Positions 5,395-8,102 of a stretch of DNA of 8,102 bases are shown here, in pieces. The number at the start of each line of letters is the position of its first letter. The stretch's first letter is position 1. The notes beneath the pieces are model-generated. The model was not told where the DNA came from and did not search any database. It was given only the letters and a program-made list of their open reading frames with translations. Source of the DNA: Chlamydiota bacterium. GTDB taxonomy: Bacteria; Chlamydiota; Chlamydiia; Chlamydiales; JAJFMK01. Location: positions 1 to 8,102 of the forward strand of contig JAJFMK010000137.1 in NCBI GenBank assembly GCA_021772215.1, written 5' to 3'. Both the position numbers and the translations under genes were made by a program.

Positions 5395-7086
5395 CTAAGT
5401 GAGTATGCCCATTTCGAAAAACATCCGCTTCAGGGGCTGAGGATTAGGGATCTTTTTTTTATCTTTTTCGATAAAGAGAGGCTGACCGAAGATTTTGTCT
5501 TGGTAAATCTCGTTGGTTATCTTCTCTTCTTGATCTTCTGTATAGTTTTGCTTCTCTACCCACTCAATCCACCACTTATTCAATTCGGCTAAGGGGAGAC
5601 CATCTCCACAGGTGGCGGCAAATTGGTCAAGCAGCGCATCGGTTGAGTACCATTCAGGAGAGCGCGCGGCATATATCCAGAAGGTGTAGTCAAGAATTGT
5701 AGAGAGCAGCAGACGGTAGAAACGGCTGCAGAAGGCTGTTTCCGTGATATTCATATCGTTTTTCAATGCTTCTGAGTGAAGCTTGAACGACTTATCAAAA
5801 TAGAAGAGGCAAATATTGTAAAAATGGATGTCGGAGGGGTCGAATATCCCTTTAGGGAGCCGGTAGGTTACTTGAGTTACCTTGGCGTAGAACTGGTCGA
5901 ACCAGCTTTTACGAAGTGAAGATAATATGTGCAATGTTTTAACTCTTAGGGGAATATCTTTTCCATTGATCACTCGTCGCTTATAGATATTCTCGATCGT
6001 TTCGCTCTTCCCGCCGCCGCAGTAATCTCCCCCTGAGATGGCCAGCTGAAAAAGATCAGCGAGGGCATTTTGCCTCGTCTCATCTTTTTGCATCTCATCT
6101 TGAATCGATTTCAAGATGCTGCGCATCATCCCTTGAAGGATGTCGTAGCGGATGTAGGAATCTCCTTTTTTGATGGCCATATTGCCAATCTGGTCCGCAA
6201 TCTGTTTGCCGTTTGTCTTGAAATAGGCAATGGCATTTTTTCTGTTGGGGACGATGTTCGATACTAAAAAGATGCTGTCTTGGCCTAAGAGGGCTGTCAA
6301 AGCCGTTAAATTTTCATCTGTCCACTCCACCTGCTCCATAAGTGAATTCATGACCTCTTCGATATCGAGATGGTGCGCTCCTTTGCAGAGGAGGTTGGGG
6401 TTCTCTTCAAGGTGAGGCCAGTGGATGCGTGGCTGAATTTCGTGATAAGCTTGAGGTTTGGCTTCTGGCTTGGGAAAGGAGTCCGATAGGTAGTGCTCCC
6501 ATAGGAATGTAGTCATTTCGCAGGCAAAATGGCCCAGTTCCCAGAGGTCATTATCATTGAAGATAGCGGGCTTTAAGAGGCGAGAGAAGGCTAGGCAGAG
6601 CCACGCCTTTTCCCAAAGGTCCTTGATCTTAGCGGGCAGCATCTTCTTTTCGTTAAGTACTTCGATAGAGAGGCCGATCAACGTCCCGACTCCAAAATAG
6701 GGGGCAACATAGTAGGTAAAAAGGGCGCAGACGACGACGTCAATGGCTAAAGCTACATGCTCTATATGGTTGCACAGCGTGTCGACAACTCTTCTTGTAA
6801 GGGGGTATTGATTAGCGTCCAGTTTGTAGTGTAAGACCTGTAGAGCGAAGGGGAGGGGATAGGCGATTAATCTAGCAATGATGGCTCTTTTGACTCCTGT
6901 GGGGCTCTTCCTCTCCATATCTTTAAGTAGGGAGAAGACATTCATGGTGAGATCATAGAGAACAGTCGACTGTTTATAGGCAATAAAGACCGTCTGCCCC
7001 TGATGGACGCTCTCTAAGCTTCTGTATGACATGAGCATTCCGCCCCCTGCCATCACCCCACCAAGCAGTCTAAATGTCGCTGTCAT
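5395..7086 (-). CDS. Unrecognised 563-residue protein with two-lobed hydrophobic segment
   Basis: I do not recognise this family. The N-terminus is glycine and methionine rich (LLGGVMAGGGMLM). A moderately hydrophobic stretch is at about 69-87, and a stronger two-lobed one at about 111-143 looks like two short membrane helices joined by a tight turn. The remaining 420 residues are soluble and helix-rich. They contain a Gly/Cys-rich motif SGGDYCGGGKSE (351-362), a Trp-rich segment WWIEWVEKQ (505-513) and a basic C-terminal part. AGGAGG at 7098-7093, six bases before the ATG, fixes the start. The gene begins 16 bases after the 181-residue gene and is probably cotranscribed with it. A two-lobed hydrophobic segment recalls chlamydial inclusion membrane (Inc) proteins, but the position and the size differ from typical small Incs, so this is only a hypothesis. 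Confidence 0.82.
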   Translation of the reverse strand: MTATFRLLGGVMAGGGMLMSYRSLESVHQGQTVFIAYKQSTVLYDLTMNVFSLLKDMERKSPTGVKRAIIARLIAYPLPFALQVLHYKLDANQYPLTRRVVDTLCNHIEHVALAIDVVVCALFTYYVAPYFGVGTLIGLSIEVLNEKKMLPAKIKDLWEKAWLCLAFSRLLKPAIFNDNDLWELGHFACEMTTFLWEHYLSDSFPKPEAKPQAYHEIQPRIHWPHLEENPNLLCKGAHHLDIEEVMNSLMEQVEWTDENLTALTALLGQDSIFLVSNIVPNRKNAIAYFKTNGKQIADQIGNMAIKKGDSYIRYDILQGMMRSILKSIQDEMQKDETRQNALADLFQLAISGGDYCGGGKSETIENIYKRRVINGKDIPLRVKTLHILSSLRKSWFDQFYAKVTQVTYRLPKGIFDPSDIHFYNICLFYFDKSFKLHSEALKNDMNITETAFCSRFYRLLLSTILDYTFWIYAARSPEWYSTDALLDQFAATCGDGLPLAELNKWWIEWVEKQNYTEDQEEKITNEIYQDKIFGQPLFIEKDKKKIPNPQPLKRMFFEMGILT

Positions 7087-7102
7087 CTATGGCCTCCTTT
7101 TA

Positions 7103-7648
7103 TCACCAGATCGCAGAGCGGCTTCGTTTCACTTTGTAGAGGAAAGCGCTCAATTGACCATTTTCTGCGTCGGTGCAAAATGTTCCCCTTTCCTCCAGAT
7201 CAACCGCAGGAAGCTCTGAGCGTAGATTAATATCCCAAAAGGAGCGATCGGTTTTAAATTTCTCTTTTGAAGGGTCATTGGTAACAAGTTCATAGAGGCT
7301 ATCTGAAAAGAGAACATATGAAGCGGTCTTAGCGTTTTTGTGGTTTACAATCATGACAGTTAACTCGATCTCTTTGAGGATGTAACCACCTTCAGTGGTA
7401 ATTGTATACCCTTTCATTGGTCGGAAAGTGATGCTATTTGCAATGCGGTCCCTTTGAACACATTCACTATTGCTAGGGTCATACTCCCAACCTTTACTAA
7501 GTTCGATGAAAAAGAATATTTCCTCATCATTCCAACTGATATCAACGTCATAGACATCGTCCAAAGCATTTTGGGTAGCGCAAAGGTCGCTCACCTGTGC
7601 TGAGAAAAGAGCAAGCAGTGTAAAAAGCAAAATTTTGATTCGGTTCAT
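7103..7648 (-). CDS. Secreted protein of unknown function, 181 residues
   Basis: The product has a basic N-terminus (MNRIK), a hydrophobic core (ILLFTLLALFSA) and a likely cleavage between residues 18 and 25, so it should be exported by Sec. The mature part is acidic and predicted beta-rich (WNDEEIFFFIEL, GYTITTEGGYI, EIELTVMIV), which suggests a compact periplasmic domain. Three cysteines are present (23, 63, 158); C23 is in SDLC, not a good lipobox, so a lipoprotein is unlikely. A very strong AGGAGG (7659-7654), five bases from the ATG, supports the start. It is the first gene of a two-gene operon with the 563-residue gene, 16 bases downstream. No family was recognised. Confidence 0.83.
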   Translation of the reverse strand: MNRIKILLFTLLALFSAQVSDLCATQNALDDVYDVDISWNDEEIFFFIELSKGWEYDPSNSECVQRDRIANSITFRPMKGYTITTEGGYILKEIELTVMIVNHKNAKTASYVLFSDSLYELVTNDPSKEKFKTDRSFWDINLRSELPAVDLEERGTFCTDAENGQLSAFLYKVKRSRSAIW

Positions 7649-7682
7649 GTTATCCTCCTAAGTGATTCGAGATAAAACCAAG

Positions 7683-7712
7683 ATATTAGGGAATCTTTCG
7701 TTAAAGAGACAA
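7683..7712 (-). promoter_or_regulatory. Candidate promoter of the 181/563 operon
   Basis: On the minus strand TTGTCT (7712-7707) and TAATAT (7688-7683) are 18 bases apart, each matching 4 of 6 consensus positions. A start near 7676 would leave a leader of about 28 bases before the 181-residue gene, which has a strong ribosome site. Confidence 0.35.
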
Positions 7713-7722
7713 CTGTAATTAC

Positions 7723-7752
7723 TTGCAGCTAGCCTTGGACCCATGTTAAGAT
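7723..7752 (+). promoter_or_regulatory. Candidate promoter of the tRNA gene
   Basis: TTGCAG (7723-7728) and TAAGAT (7747-7752) are 18 bases apart, and a start near 7759 would leave a short leader before the tRNA. It lies back to back with the proposed minus-strand promoter of the 181-residue gene, so the two transcripts diverge from a common 120-base region. Confidence 0.35.
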
Positions 7753-7767
7753 CTCACCTAACTTCTG

Positions 7768-7841
7768 GGGGCAATAGCTCAGTTGGTCAGAGCAGCGGAC
7801 TCATAATCCGTTGGTCGCAGGTTCAAGTCCTGCTTGCCCCA
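7768..7841 (+). tRNA. tRNA with CAT anticodon, probably tRNA-Ile2 (lysidine type), otherwise elongator tRNA-Met
   Basis: A full 74-base cloverleaf folds: acceptor GGGGCAA/TTGCCCC (7768-7774 with 7834-7840), D stem GCTC/GAGC, anticodon stem GCGGA/TCCGT with loop CTCATAA (anticodon CAT at 7802-7804), variable loop TGGTC, T stem GCAGG/CCTGC with loop TTCAAGT, discriminator A7841. CCA is not encoded. It is not an initiator: position 1 pairs normally and the anticodon stem lacks three consecutive G-C pairs. The G27-U43 wobble, the TGGTC variable loop and the TTCAAGT T loop match E. coli tRNA-Ile2 as I recall it, rather than its elongator tRNA-Met. If so, TilS would modify C34 to lysidine to read AUA. 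The Ile2/Met choice remains uncertain; the tRNA itself is clear. Confidence 0.95.
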
Positions 7842-7850
7842 CTCTTTTTA
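7842..7850 (+). terminator. Short T-run after the tRNA, possible termination site
   Basis: The mature tRNA end is followed directly by CTC and five T residues (7845-7849). With the stable T arm and acceptor stem just upstream, this could release the transcript, but there is no separate hairpin. Confidence 0.25.
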
Positions 7851-7918
7851 ATCTTCAAAAAACTGGCTTAACCCGATCTAATCTGTCTTTTCTTAAAAAC
7901 AGTGTCATTTATCTACGA

Positions 7919-7958
7919 CGCCGTAAAACCCTTCCGTTCAGGGGAGGGATATAAGGCG
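7919..7958 (+). mobile_element. Solitary IS200/IS605-like terminal hairpin (remnant or small palindromic element)
   Basis: CCCTTCC (7929-7935) and GGGAGGG (7942-7948) pair over seven positions with one G-U wobble and a GTTCAG loop. The flanks GTAAAA and ATATAA are enclosed by CGCC/GGCG (7919-7922 with 7955-7958). This arrangement, with GTAAAACCC before the stem and GGGATATAAGGCG after it, resembles the right ends of IS605-family elements, where the hairpin closes tnpB and its guide RNA. No TnpA or TnpB coding remnant was found upstream, so only an end is present. The resemblance is from memory; a rho-independent structure or an unrelated repeat is possible. Confidence 0.45.
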
Positions 7959-8055
7959 CTATCCTATAATTCTGGAGATTTTTGGTATTCAATATCGGTG
8001 AATGATCTTCGGAGTACTTCCGTAAGTTTCTGCAAAATAACTAAGAAACCAAAAA

Positions 8056-8091
8056 CTTTGGCTTCGTAAACTGTATTGTTTAGCCTCAAAG
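8056..8091. repeat. Imperfect inverted repeat near right edge
   Basis: CTTTG (8056-8060) pairs with CAAAG (8087-8091) and TAAAC (8067-8071) with GTTTA (8078-8082) around a TGTATT loop, with an internal loop between the two stems. The rest of 7959-8102 is AT-rich and shows no supported gene. The element may belong to a gene or repeat continuing past the window. Confidence 0.25.
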
Positions 8092-8102
8092 ATTAAGCAA
8101 AT

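Noticed and set aside
7902..8069. GTG-initiated open frame of 55 codons across the IS605-like hairpin
   Set aside because: There is no ribosome site, it spans a structured repeat, and the translation resembles nothing I recognise, including the C-terminus of TnpB as far as I can judge.

Overview
The window looks like chromosomal DNA from a chlamydia, most likely an environmental (amoeba-associated) lineage. This rests on gene content, not on a search. A MYG1-family gene sits next to a very large protein with a C-terminal LOG-type nucleotide-binding domain. Beside them are a DUF1207-like outer membrane protein, several secreted or membrane proteins of unknown function, and small cysteine-rich and Cys-cluster envelope proteins. 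There is no ribosomal RNA, CRISPR array, phage module or intact transposase.

Layout, left to right: (1) 1-781, minus strand: the N-terminal 260 codons of a MYG1-family DHH-like hydrolase, running off the left edge. (2) 782-1177: a divergent intergenic control region with an AT-rich palindromic core and a GA-rich tract. (3) 1178-3283, plus strand: a 701-residue protein with about 500 unassigned residues ahead of a LOG-like domain. (4) 3259-5321, minus strand: a tight three-gene operon, read right to left: a 53-residue secreted Cys-rich peptide, a 350-residue outer-membrane beta-barrel candidate and a 280-residue single-pass membrane protein. Gaps are 3 and 2 bases, and the last gene overlaps the end of the 701-residue gene by 25 bases tail to tail. 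(5) 5395-7648, minus strand: a two-gene operon of a secreted 181-residue protein and a 563-residue protein with a two-lobed hydrophobic segment. (6) 7768-7841, plus strand: a tRNA with CAT anticodon, more like tRNA-Ile2 than elongator tRNA-Met. (7) 7842-8102: non-coding, holding a GC-rich hairpin that resembles the end of an IS200/IS605-family element, and a second imperfect hairpin near the right edge.

The envelope operon (region 4) is the most coherent functional unit. A tiny Cys-rich exported peptide, a barrel protein with five cysteines just ahead of its barrel, and a membrane-anchored protein are produced from one transcript. That suits an envelope stabilised by disulfides, as known in chlamydiae, but the link is inference. 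The 181/563 pair could be an exported protein with a membrane or host-directed partner; neither was recognised. No new defence or mobile system could be supported. The most overlooked items are the 53-residue gene, the left-edge MYG1 gene and the solitary IS605-like hairpin.
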